Both the position numbers and the translations under genes were made by a program. A stretch of DNA of 64,000 bases from Paenibacillus sp. FSL R5-0766 (GTDB lineage: Bacteria; Bacillota; Bacilli; Paenibacillales; Paenibacillaceae). Below the pieces are notes generated by a model, which ran no database searches, was not told where the DNA came from, and saw only the letters and a list, made by a program, of their open reading frames with translations. The DNA lies in the NCBI RefSeq assembly GCF_037971845.1, contig NZ_CP150227.1:3968001-4032000 (forward strand), written 5' to 3'. Position 1 is the first letter of the stretch, and every line of letters starts with the position of its first letter. This document shows, piece by piece, positions 47,590 to 54,348 of this stretch.

Positions 47590-48240
47590 TTGAGTAAATT
47601 TCAATCCAAATCCAGAAGGCATCGTCACAGCTCCAATCCGAATGAACTACATATCGAAGTTTCCGGCTCGTTCAAACGTTGGCTTGTTATCTTGGTGAGT
47701 GCGATTACCGCAGTGACCTTAATATATTTCTTGGCTACAGCCCGGGAAAGCTGGATAAGCATGGGGATTGACCGCTATGTATTGCCCTTTATGATCTGGG
47801 GACTTGTACTGTCCCCCATCCTTGCTTTTCTTTTCCTCAAGCAGAGCAGCCGAACCCTTTCCCATGTCAAATTTTCACGTGTTTTCGGGATTTCTTTCTG
47901 CCTTCTGCCTCTGGTACTTCTGTTTTATGTGTTACCCGTAACACTTGGCATGGTGAATGATCACCTGACCCAGTTTAAGCAAAATCCCGTGTTATCCACC
48001 ACTAAGGTGGGGGACTACAATTCTCACGAGGTTACTTTTGTCGATACGCCTATGTACGCCATCATCACCATTAAGACACCGACAACAACCCAATCCACTC
48101 GAAAAAAGCTGAATATCCAGCATGATCTGGCTCCGGGAGAGAATGTTTACGTCACTTATAAGCGAATTTCTATAGAAAATAGCTTAGTCACGGAGAATCG
48201 TTACGCCGATATTGTCATTCATGCACCCAAAGAATCATGA
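47590..48240 (+). CDS. integral membrane protein of unknown function
   Basis: About 216 residues from TTG 47590, six bases after GAGGTG (a GTG three codons earlier overlaps that site). A basic N-terminus rich in Ser, Arg and His (KFQSKSRRHRHSSNPNE) precedes three hydrophobic helices (WLVILVSAITAVTLIYFLA, FMIWGLVLSPILAFLFL, ISFCLLPLVLLFYVLPV), then a C-terminal soluble domain of about 90 residues rich in Thr and Val (VTFVDTPMYAIITIKTPTTTQSTRK). Not recognised. Convergent with the CorC-like gene. Confidence 0.75.
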   Translation: MSKFQSKSRRHRHSSNPNELHIEVSGSFKRWLVILVSAITAVTLIYFLATARESWISMGIDRYVLPFMIWGLVLSPILAFLFLKQSSRTLSHVKFSRVFGISFCLLPLVLLFYVLPVTLGMVNDHLTQFKQNPVLSTTKVGDYNSHEVTFVDTPMYAIITIKTPTTTQSTRKKLNIQHDLAPGENVYVTYKRISIENSLVTENRYADIVIHAPKES

Positions 48241-48249
48241 GCATGAAAA

Positions 48250-48287
48250 GAAGCTGTACGATGACCATTACGTCACCATACAGCTTC
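48250..48287 (-). terminator. terminator between convergent genes
   Basis: GAAGCTGTA (48250-48258) pairs with TACAGCTTC (48279-48287), inner TGAC/GTCA. On the minus strand TTTTC follows, so it mainly serves the CorC-like gene. Confidence 0.75.
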
Positions 48288-48309
48288 ATCTGTTACAATT
48301 TCGATCTGG

Positions 48310-49626
48310 CTACGCGCCTTCTTCTTCAACCAATAGTTCCAGCTTAATCACATTTACTCGGGAAATCCGCTTATGCTCTGTCTCTTGAATGACAAATACA
48401 TAACCCCCATACTCAACCGATTGACCGACCTCAGGTGGAATGGCATCTACTCTGGAGTACAGCCAGCCCCCGATGGTATCGTAATCGGCACGATCCATCT
48501 CCAGTCCGAATCGTTCGCTGACTTCTTCAATCAGCATCAATCCATCAATGGAGTATTCCATCTCATCCACTTGCTCAATGACAGGACGCTCATGGTCGAA
48601 TTCATCCTGAATCTCGCCTACGATCTCTTCCATGATATCTTCAAGTGTGACAAGCCCGGAGGTTCCTCCGTATTCATCAATCAGAATCGCAATCTGTGTC
48701 TTGCTACGCTGCATACGCTTGAGCAGATCACTGATCAGCGTAGTATCTGGCACAGCCAGGATGGGCCGGATTACGGAGATGGTATCCGTAAGTTGGGATC
48801 GCATCAGATCCTTAATGTGAATAAAGCCGATAATATGATCCTTGTCTCCGTTATATACCGGATACCTTGTTCGCATACTCTCACTGGCAATCTCCAGATT
48901 CTCCAGCATGGACTCATTGGCGTTCAGACAGATCATTTCCGTCCGCGGAATCATAATTTCACGGGCAGTTGTATCCGTAAAATCAAATATATTATCAACA
49001 AGTGCTAATTCAGTGTTATCAATTAAACCGCTCTTATTGCTTTCTTTCATCAGAATGCGTATTTCATCTTCGCTATGTGCGGAGTCCATCTCCGAAGCTG
49101 GTGCCATTCGGAACAGTCTCAACAAGCCGTTAGCCATACCGTTCAGTGCCCATATGAATGGATACATTAACTTGTAGAAGAACGTCAGCAAAGCCGCAGA
49201 CCACAACGTGATCGTCTCAGACTTTCGAATCGCCATCGTTTTGGGAGCAAGTTCTCCCAGTACAATGTGCAAGATCGTAATAATCACAAATGCAATGGCA
49301 ATAGAGATTCCATGAACGTAGACTGGTCCCAGTCCAAATGCGGTAAACATGGGCTCTAACAGATGTGCAATTGCCGGTTCTCCCAGCCACCCGAGTCCCA
49401 GTGAAGCCAAAGTTATACCTAGTTGGCAAGCTGACAGATATGCATCCAGATTACGTATGATATTGGAAGCATAGATGGCATTTTTGTTGCCTGTTTCCAC
49501 CAAAGCCTCAATCCGGCTTCCACGAACTTTCACCATCGCAAATTCCGCCGACACAAAGAAACCATTCATTAATACAAGTAAACCAATGATTACTAAATTT
49601 AAAATACTCGGTAAGGGGTCACTCAA
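48310..49626 (-). CDS. CNNM/CorC-family membrane protein (hemolysin-like)
   Basis: 438 residues. The DUF21 transmembrane domain (about 1-190) opens LVIIGLLVLMNGFFVSAEFAMVKVR and has the helix motif ACQLGITLASLGLGWLGEPAI; a CBS pair follows (MIPRTEMICLNANESM, TRYPVYNGDKDHIIGFIHIKDL, IAILIDEYGGTSGLVTLEDIMEEIVGEI) and a CorC/HlyC domain ends the chain. Bacterial relatives such as MpfA export magnesium. Start is TTG 49626 with AGGATG five bases upstream. The upstream leader contains a seven-codon frame and alternative hairpins, listed separately. Confidence 0.92.
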   Translation of the reverse strand: MSDPLPSILNLVIIGLLVLMNGFFVSAEFAMVKVRGSRIEALVETGNKNAIYASNIIRNLDAYLSACQLGITLASLGLGWLGEPAIAHLLEPMFTAFGLGPVYVHGISIAIAFVIITILHIVLGELAPKTMAIRKSETITLWSAALLTFFYKLMYPFIWALNGMANGLLRLFRMAPASEMDSAHSEDEIRILMKESNKSGLIDNTELALVDNIFDFTDTTAREIMIPRTEMICLNANESMLENLEIASESMRTRYPVYNGDKDHIIGFIHIKDLMRSQLTDTISVIRPILAVPDTTLISDLLKRMQRSKTQIAILIDEYGGTSGLVTLEDIMEEIVGEIQDEFDHERPVIEQVDEMEYSIDGLMLIEEVSERFGLEMDRADYDTIGGWLYSRVDAIPPEVGQSVEYGGYVFVIQETEHKRISRVNVIKLELLVEEEGA

Positions 49627-49635
49627 ATTTTCATC

Positions 49636-49696
49636 CTATTCGCCGTCATTCTTCGGCAAATAGGTCCACCTCCTTCGAAAATGTAGGATATTTGCC
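49636..49696 (-). promoter_or_regulatory. possible regulatory leader with a seven-codon leader peptide
   Basis: On the minus strand GGAGGTGG (49673-49666) is followed six bases later by TTG CCG AAG AAT GAC GGC GAA TAG (49659-49636). The stop overlaps the ribosome site of the CorC-like gene. GGCAAATA/TATTTGCC (arms 49689-49696 and 49655-49662) encloses the leader ribosome site, and GCCG/CGGC inside the leader frame forms a competing stem. It is not an M-box as far as can be judged. Confidence 0.5.
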
Positions 49697-49993
49697 ATTC
49701 TGCCGCTCATATGCAATTTCAACTTCCCAATGCTTCCACCTCCACCTTGTTCTGTCGAATAACAAAGATATGCTTCTTTTATTATATAATTCTACACTAC
49801 ACAGTCAATCCGTGTCCTATGACAACGAAATGGCACAAACGCCTTTTTTCTTTAACAAAAGTCTCGATTACGCTGTTTTCCCGGAAATAATTTTTACTCA
49901 ATACGCCGTTATGCTTCCTATTTTCCCACTAGTTGAATCCTCTGCAACATGTGGTAGTTGTATTGATTAACTTTCAGATCATTAGATAGTTAA

Positions 49994-50164
49994 TCACTTA
50001 TCATTTTCCGTAATACGTGTGACTGCTCGAATTACAACATCAGGATAGTTATTTTGAATGATAATTTTGGCTTCAGCTATACTTTCAGCTCTCAATTCTC
50101 GAGTGTATATGATCCCATAAGAATCTTGGAATTCTACGGTATATTCGATTGCCTCTTGGTCCAT
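49994..50164 (-). CDS. 56-residue protein of unknown function
   Basis: A short frame on the minus strand: ATG at 50164 with AGGTGAT five bases upstream, stop at 49994-49996. The product starts MDQEAIEYTVEFQDSYGI, continues IYTRELRAESIAEAKII and ends RITENDK. The alternation of strand and helix (EYTVEFQD, then AESIAEAKIIIQNNYP, then VVIRAVTRI) looks like a small folded beta-alpha-beta domain. No homolog recognised. It shares direction with the MerR operon upstream (90-base gap) and may belong to it. Confidence 0.7.
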   Translation of the reverse strand: MDQEAIEYTVEFQDSYGIIYTRELRAESIAEAKIIIQNNYPDVVIRAVTRITENDK

Positions 50165-50254
50165 TTTTATCACCTGCCCATTGTTATTGTGCTTTACATA
50201 TCACATTATCAATAAGTTTATGCATTCGTAAAATACGTTGAGCGCTCCCTTCCA

Positions 50255-50779
50255 CTAGTAGTTTATTCGATAGTCCTTTTCAAGATAAGCATATTCACTG
50301 TCCCTTGTTTGATACGTCCTTGGTCTGATAACTAATAATTCACTATCTGAGCCAGCCTTGCTAGACGAATTAATTTCGAGTTTCATCACTCGTTCAATGA
50401 CTTGATGATCGATATGCTCATCATCTACATCTTCCTCGTCTACAAAGCGAACTGTTATGTCCTCTTTTATCCCTTTCCAATTTAGATGACTACTTTGATA
50501 ACATAATTCCACATTAATCAATGCCTCATCACAATCTATTCTCGACTGTGTGTAAAACTCAATAAATACGTCTTTGTCTCGTGACACTAATTTTATTTCA
50601 CCTGTTTCTGTTTCAAAATTCCCATTCAAATTTAATCCTCGATAAAGACCTTTTGGGAGGTGAATACGTAATATTGCATTTTCAGTTAAATTATTGGTAT
50701 GGGTGAGCTCAATCCATAAATGATTCATTCCTTCTTCTTTTTCCATCTTTTTTTTAGCCAGCCGTAAATTAAGCATCAT
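50255..50779 (-). CDS. hypothetical protein in the MerR operon
   Basis: 174 residues, not recognised. The N-terminal half looks like a beta-sandwich that could bind another protein or ligand (LWIELTHTNNLTENAILRIHLPKGLYRGLNLNG, IKLVSRDKDVFIEFYT); the C-terminal part is acidic then basic (FVDEEDVDDEHIDHQVIERVMKLEI). No membrane helix, so it is cytosolic. The start overlaps the MerR stop (TAATG), so it is translationally coupled to the regulator and may modulate it or be its cargo. Confidence 0.75.
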   Translation of the reverse strand: MMLNLRLAKKKMEKEEGMNHLWIELTHTNNLTENAILRIHLPKGLYRGLNLNGNFETETGEIKLVSRDKDVFIEFYTQSRIDCDEALINVELCYQSSHLNWKGIKEDITVRFVDEEDVDDEHIDHQVIERVMKLEINSSSKAGSDSELLVIRPRTYQTRDSEYAYLEKDYRINY

Positions 50780-51192
50780 TAAATTCCCCCCCTTAAAACC
50801 TGTGAGACAGAATCAATTACCTTCTGTTTTAATTCGGCAGAAACTCGAGGACTTAATGTAATTGAAACATCATCTGTTATTGTCAGAGTTTCGTTTTCCA
50901 AGACACGATCTGGACTATATAAACTCATCAATTGGCCGATTTTTTCCACTTCCTCTACAGAAAGAAGCTTCAATTTTTCTTGGATGGATGCTAAGTTCTC
51001 ACCAGTTCTTGATAAAGTTATAATGGCTCGAAAATAATGAATGTGTTTATCGGTGTATACTCTTTTATTTCCTACCAACTCTAACGGAGGAACCATACCT
51101 ATTTGTGTATAGTACCGAACCGTCCTCAGATTCATCTTAGTATCATCTTCTTGAAGAATTTCTGAGATACGCTTTGCAGTGTACTGATTCAT
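50779..51192 (-). CDS. MerR-family transcriptional regulator
   Basis: 137 residues. N-terminal winged helix: KRISEILQEDDTKMNLRTVRYYTQIGMVPPLELVGNKRVYTDKHIHYFRAIITLSRTGENLASIQEKL, with the RTVRYYTQIGMVPP core. The C-terminal part after the coiled coil (about 85-137) has no cysteine cluster, so it is not a metal sensor of the classic type. Ribosome site AAAGGAG. The very long palindrome at 51217-51267 lies in its promoter and is presumably its operator. Confidence 0.9.
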   Translation of the reverse strand: MNQYTAKRISEILQEDDTKMNLRTVRYYTQIGMVPPLELVGNKRVYTDKHIHYFRAIITLSRTGENLASIQEKLKLLSVEEVEKIGQLMSLYSPDRVLENETLTITDDVSITLSPRVSAELKQKVIDSVSQVLRGGI

Positions 51193-51216
51193 AACCTCAC
51201 TCCTTTACACTTTAGT

Positions 51217-51267
51217 GTATACCAATACAGTAAACTGTAATATGTACAGTTTACTGTATTGGTATAC
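51217..51267. promoter_or_regulatory. 51-base operator palindrome of the MerR gene
   Basis: Arms of 23 bases (51217-51239 and 51245-51267) are perfectly complementary around five bases. Each arm starts or ends with GTATACCAATACAG, and each contains its own small palindrome, TACAGTAAACTGTA or TACAGTTTACTGTA. Extended -10-like TTGGTATACA occurs on both strands, so transcription may start outward in both directions. Confidence 0.85.
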
Positions 51268-51292
51268 ATCTAGTCAAAAAACTATTAAAAAA

Positions 51293-51329
51293 GGAGAATA
51301 TCATTTTGAGAAACACAACTAATTCTTAA
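51293..51329 (+). other. orphan ribosome site and seven-codon frame facing away from MerR
   Basis: GGAG (51293-51296), nine bases, then TTG AGA AAC ACA ACT AAT TCT TAA (51306-51329), directly followed by a terminator. It looks like the start of a gene whose body has been lost, or a leader peptide. Confidence 0.45.
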
Positions 51330-51336
51330 ACAAACC

Positions 51337-51386
51337 AAAGAGAGTATCCTCGCTGATGCTTTCGCATGGCTGGATACTCTCTTTTT
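51337..51386 (+). terminator. terminator right of the MerR operator
   Basis: AAAGAGAGTATCC (51337-51349) pairs perfectly with GGATACTCTCTTT (51372-51384), with an inner GATGC/GCATG stem, followed by TTTTT on the plus strand. On the minus strand the T-run is poor, so it mainly stops transcription running rightwards from the MerR operator; it may also help end the sigma gene to its right. Confidence 0.85.
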
Positions 51387-51421
51387 GTAATACTGTTATT
51401 TTCTTAAATTCTATCCGCTGA

Positions 51422-53005
51422 TTACGATGTCGACTCAATCTCCACTACGGTTTCCGAAGCGGGATTCCAGCGCCACTTCGCTCGTCCCCCGCTTTCGTTA
51501 TGTAATCCACCGATCCAGAATTCATCCTGCTTCAGCAGCGCCCAATCGACTTCTTCATTCAACACCTGAATTCCGAGTTCCGTTAGCGACAAGATTCCGT
51601 CACGGAATTTTTCATCATGCTGCTTGAAATTAGGGAAAGTGGTTGCACCGCTCATCTGAAGAAGAGCATGAGGTCCTTCTGTCATCCGCTTCAGATGTGC
51701 CCAGTATTCAAGATCACCCATCCCGAGAATATGCAGCTTGTCTCCTACCTCGCGAAATAATGGATACGGATGCTCTACACCTTCTCTAATAGTCTCCAGT
51801 GTTGCCTGCTCAATGAGTCCCAGACCGTTCGATACAGATGGCAGACGGGACAAATGTGCCTTAAAGGCAGCTTTCGCAAAGGGTAGCGCAGAAGTGTCTG
51901 CCTGCAAGTAATCCAGATGATCCCGGAAATCAGTCGACGTATAGGCTTCCCAGAACTGTGCACCAGCTTGTAATTCGTTTTTCTCAATCACATGCCAACT
52001 GCCGGACAGACGTTCAATCTGTGTGGAGGTAAGCTGTCCCAGTCCTCTAAAGTGCTCAATCTCTGGATACGAGTCAATACAGAGCAGATTCAGTTTTGTA
52101 TTCTGGAGTGCTTGTCCTTTGAAATAATGCAATAGATACGATAACATCGTCTGATCATAGAGATCGTATTCGAACCATAAAACAATTTCCTTGTATTGTT
52201 GAAACGAATGCAACTTGCGTTCAAGCTCCTCAATCTTCAAGTATTCCGCCTGTGGAATGCCCAACTGCTGCTCTAACACGGAAGCTCGATTCTGCCGCTC
52301 TTTCGTATCTCCCATCTCTTTGGCTACCGGGCCGAACGTATACAACTCTCTCCATACCAAGATGTCTCCCTGAATTCCACTCTCTCTTAAACGATTGGCA
52401 GCGTGATCCCCATTCATAATGTGTAACAATCCTTTTCCTCCTTCATACAAGTCACTGAATACAGAGACCAGATCCCTCACAGGCATAGAGCGCTTGAGTT
52501 TGGATCGGGCATCGAACAGTCTTTTCTTTAATGCAGGTACCTTCACCCCGAGGAAATCCGATATTTCCTTGAGCGAGTATCCTTCCAAATAAAACAGTTC
52601 AACAGCAATCCGCATCGATGATGGCAGTATTGCAATGGAATCACGAAGCGTACGATGCATTTCATTTTGCACCGCTTGTTTTTCCGGATCATGCGCCTGA
52701 TCCTCTTCATGGAATACATGCTCCAGCTCCTGAACTGGAATCATGGTATGCTGCTTGCGTCTTAGCCAGCGATAACACTGCCTCTCCACAATCACCTTGA
52801 ACCACCCGGGAAAAGCCTCAGGAGCTTCCAGCTTGGACAGATTGCCAAAGGCTTCAGTAAATGCCTCCTGTACGACATCTTCAGCCCAAAATGTATCCCC
52901 CAACCGGTGGTAGGCAACAGAAAGAGCCATCCCGCGATATTGAGACATCAGTTGTGCATAAGCTTCCGTTTCGCCCTTCATCGCTCCTTCAATCCATGAA
53001 TTCAA
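51422..53005 (-). CDS. ECF sigma factor fused to a DUF1835-like domain
   Basis: 527 residues from TTG 53005 (AGGGAG nine bases upstream). Region 2 (YRGMALSVAYHRLGDTFWAEDVVQEAFTEAF, FPGWFKVIVERQCYRWLRRK) and region 4 (LPSSMRIAVELFYLEGYSLKEISDFLGVKVPALKKRLFDARSKLKR) fill about 1-172. From 193, LLHIMNGDHAANRLRESGIQGDILVWRELYTFGPV begins a DUF1835-like domain, followed by a DUF3658-like region (about 330-420) and a winged-helix-like end. The extra 330 residues may act as a built-in sensor or anti-sigma part, since no separate anti-sigma gene is adjacent. Such C-terminal extensions are uncommon among ECF sigma factors. Confidence 0.88.
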   Translation of the reverse strand: MNSWIEGAMKGETEAYAQLMSQYRGMALSVAYHRLGDTFWAEDVVQEAFTEAFGNLSKLEAPEAFPGWFKVIVERQCYRWLRRKQHTMIPVQELEHVFHEEDQAHDPEKQAVQNEMHRTLRDSIAILPSSMRIAVELFYLEGYSLKEISDFLGVKVPALKKRLFDARSKLKRSMPVRDLVSVFSDLYEGGKGLLHIMNGDHAANRLRESGIQGDILVWRELYTFGPVAKEMGDTKERQNRASVLEQQLGIPQAEYLKIEELERKLHSFQQYKEIVLWFEYDLYDQTMLSYLLHYFKGQALQNTKLNLLCIDSYPEIEHFRGLGQLTSTQIERLSGSWHVIEKNELQAGAQFWEAYTSTDFRDHLDYLQADTSALPFAKAAFKAHLSRLPSVSNGLGLIEQATLETIREGVEHPYPLFREVGDKLHILGMGDLEYWAHLKRMTEGPHALLQMSGATTFPNFKQHDEKFRDGILSLTELGIQVLNEEVDWALLKQDEFWIGGLHNESGGRAKWRWNPASETVVEIESTS

Positions 53006-53125
53006 TGCTATGGACTCCCTTCATATAAGCATGCTGCTTGTTCTATTCATGTATAAGTGCCATGTTATCGCCAAAAGGTTACGTATAACTCTAAACCTAT
53101 AGTAACCTTCGTATATATGTTTATG

Positions 53126-53170
53126 TAAAAAGCTGTCCTGTCTGCGGATTACCTCCACATTCAGGACAGC
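53126..53170 (-). terminator. gerQ terminator
   Basis: GCTGTCCTG (53132-53140) pairs with CAGGACAGC (53162-53170); on the minus strand five T follow. Loop of 21 bases. Confidence 0.8.
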
Positions 53171-53231
53171 GAAGTAAATCAGTATGTGTTAGACATGTCA
53201 GTTATCAATCAACATGATGAGGTGAAAATGA

Positions 53232-53747
53232 TTATCTGCTTGGAGCTTGCGGGTAATTGCCTACCACACCCGGATATTGATACAACAACGGCTCATCAAA
53301 TGTAGCATAGTCGAAGTTGACCATCAACAGCATGATCCGTCTTCCTGTCTTCGGGTCACTGATGATAATATGGTCACGGCCCGCTGCTTCAATAATACCT
53401 TGGAATATACGAGCGTTCCATTCTTTGTTGCCTTCATATGTCATGTAGAATGTACCGAATTTACCAAGATTCAAACGTAAAATATTCTCAATGTATGACT
53501 GCTCAAACTGTGGAGCCGTTGTTGTAATCACTGCACCCGTTGGTGTCATTGGGCTTCCACTGGATACGAGTGGGGGTACACTTGTTGAGCTTGGTGATAC
53601 CATCCCTGGCATTGGTGACATGGCAGGCATTCCGTTACCAATTTTGTAAGACGTACCTTGAACCTGAGAATTGGCTTGTTGACCCAACACGGAATTCGCT
53701 TGCTGACCCAATGTTTGAGTTGTTGGTTGATAAGGTTGATTAATCAT
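53232..53747 (-). CDS. gerQ: spore coat protein GerQ
   Basis: 171 residues from ATG 53747 (GGGAGG seven bases upstream). A Gln/Pro/Ser-rich N-terminus with repeated LGQQANS (about 10-30) precedes the conserved GerQ core: QSYIENILRLNLGKFGTFYMTYEGNKEWNARIFQGIIEAAGRDHIIISDPKTGRRIMLLMVNFDYATFDEPLLY. In Bacillus GerQ is an inner-coat protein that is cross-linked by transglutaminase and is needed to place CwlJ in the spore. It follows cwlJ by 18 bases, the same order as in Bacillus. Confidence 0.94.
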   Translation of the reverse strand: MINQPYQPTTQTLGQQANSVLGQQANSQVQGTSYKIGNGMPAMSPMPGMVSPSSTSVPPLVSSGSPMTPTGAVITTTAPQFEQSYIENILRLNLGKFGTFYMTYEGNKEWNARIFQGIIEAAGRDHIIISDPKTGRRIMLLMVNFDYATFDEPLLYQYPGVVGNYPQAPSR

Positions 53748-53765
53748 AGTGATTCCTCCCAAAAT

Positions 53766-54188
53766 TTAATATACTTCCGGACAGTCTTCGCCTGAAGGAC
53801 TGAAGAAACAATGCGCTTTGAAACGTCCTGTATTTTGCTGGTCATACCACGTTGCCGGACACTCGGCCACAGGTCGGAAGAACCACAATGAATTGCTGGC
53901 AGGCCAGAAGCGCTCTCCATTGATCACCCGTTGTGCGAGACGAATCTCGGACTGTCTTGCCCGTTGGTAAAAGTACCCCTTCTGTGTTGACTCGTATCCT
54001 CCTGGATTCTGGAATACCATACGATTGATATCGCGAATATCCTTAAAATCCAGACAATCCACCAGCACCCGGTTCACACTTACATTGCCCACAAGCAACA
54101 TACCCTGTTCGCCGTCACCTTCAGCCTCTGCCCTCATGAGCCTAGCCAGCAGCTTGACGTCCTCTGAGTTGGCTTTAATAACAGCCAT
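53766..54188 (-). CDS. cwlJ: spore cortex-lytic cell wall hydrolase CwlJ
   Basis: 140 residues from ATG 54188, nine bases after GGGAGG. A longer frame to 54497 is rejected because it runs through a terminator and over the next gene. SLT-like hydrolase_2 domain: EDVKLLARLMRAEAEGDGEQGMLLVGNVSVNRV with the catalytic Glu in RAEAEG, then FQNPGGYESTQKGYFYQRARQSEIRLAQRVINGERFWPASNSLWFF. It degrades spore cortex peptidoglycan during germination, especially that triggered by calcium dipicolinate. Pair with gerQ. Confidence 0.94.
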   Translation of the reverse strand: MAVIKANSEDVKLLARLMRAEAEGDGEQGMLLVGNVSVNRVLVDCLDFKDIRDINRMVFQNPGGYESTQKGYFYQRARQSEIRLAQRVINGERFWPASNSLWFFRPVAECPATWYDQQNTGRFKAHCFFSPSGEDCPEVY

Positions 54189-54279
54189 AGTCTGTTTCCT
54201 CCCTTGTTTCAGCTGTTCATCACCGTACATCGTATTGTGCAGGAGCCCATTCGGTGACACGATTCCATCTTTTTTCCAT

Positions 54280-54320
54280 AAAAAAAAGCCCGGAACCTCA
54301 CCCAAGGTGAAGTCCCGAAG
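54280..54320 (-). terminator. terminator of the duplicated-domain secreted protein
   Basis: On the minus strand CGGGACTTCACC pairs with GGTGAGGTTCCGG (bulged) around TTGG, followed by eight T. It lies between this gene and cwlJ. Confidence 0.82.
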
Positions 54321-54348
54321 CAATTCGTTTCTTATAATACTCGCCTGT

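Noticed and set aside
49640..49780. M-box or yybP-ykoY riboswitch upstream of the CorC-like gene
   Set aside because: The conserved core sequences of these riboswitches were not found; only the mini-frame and hairpins are supported.
49692..49970. 92-codon plus-strand frame left of the MerR region
   Set aside because: No ribosome site and no recognisable product; it overlaps the leader and promoter region of the CorC-like gene on the other strand.
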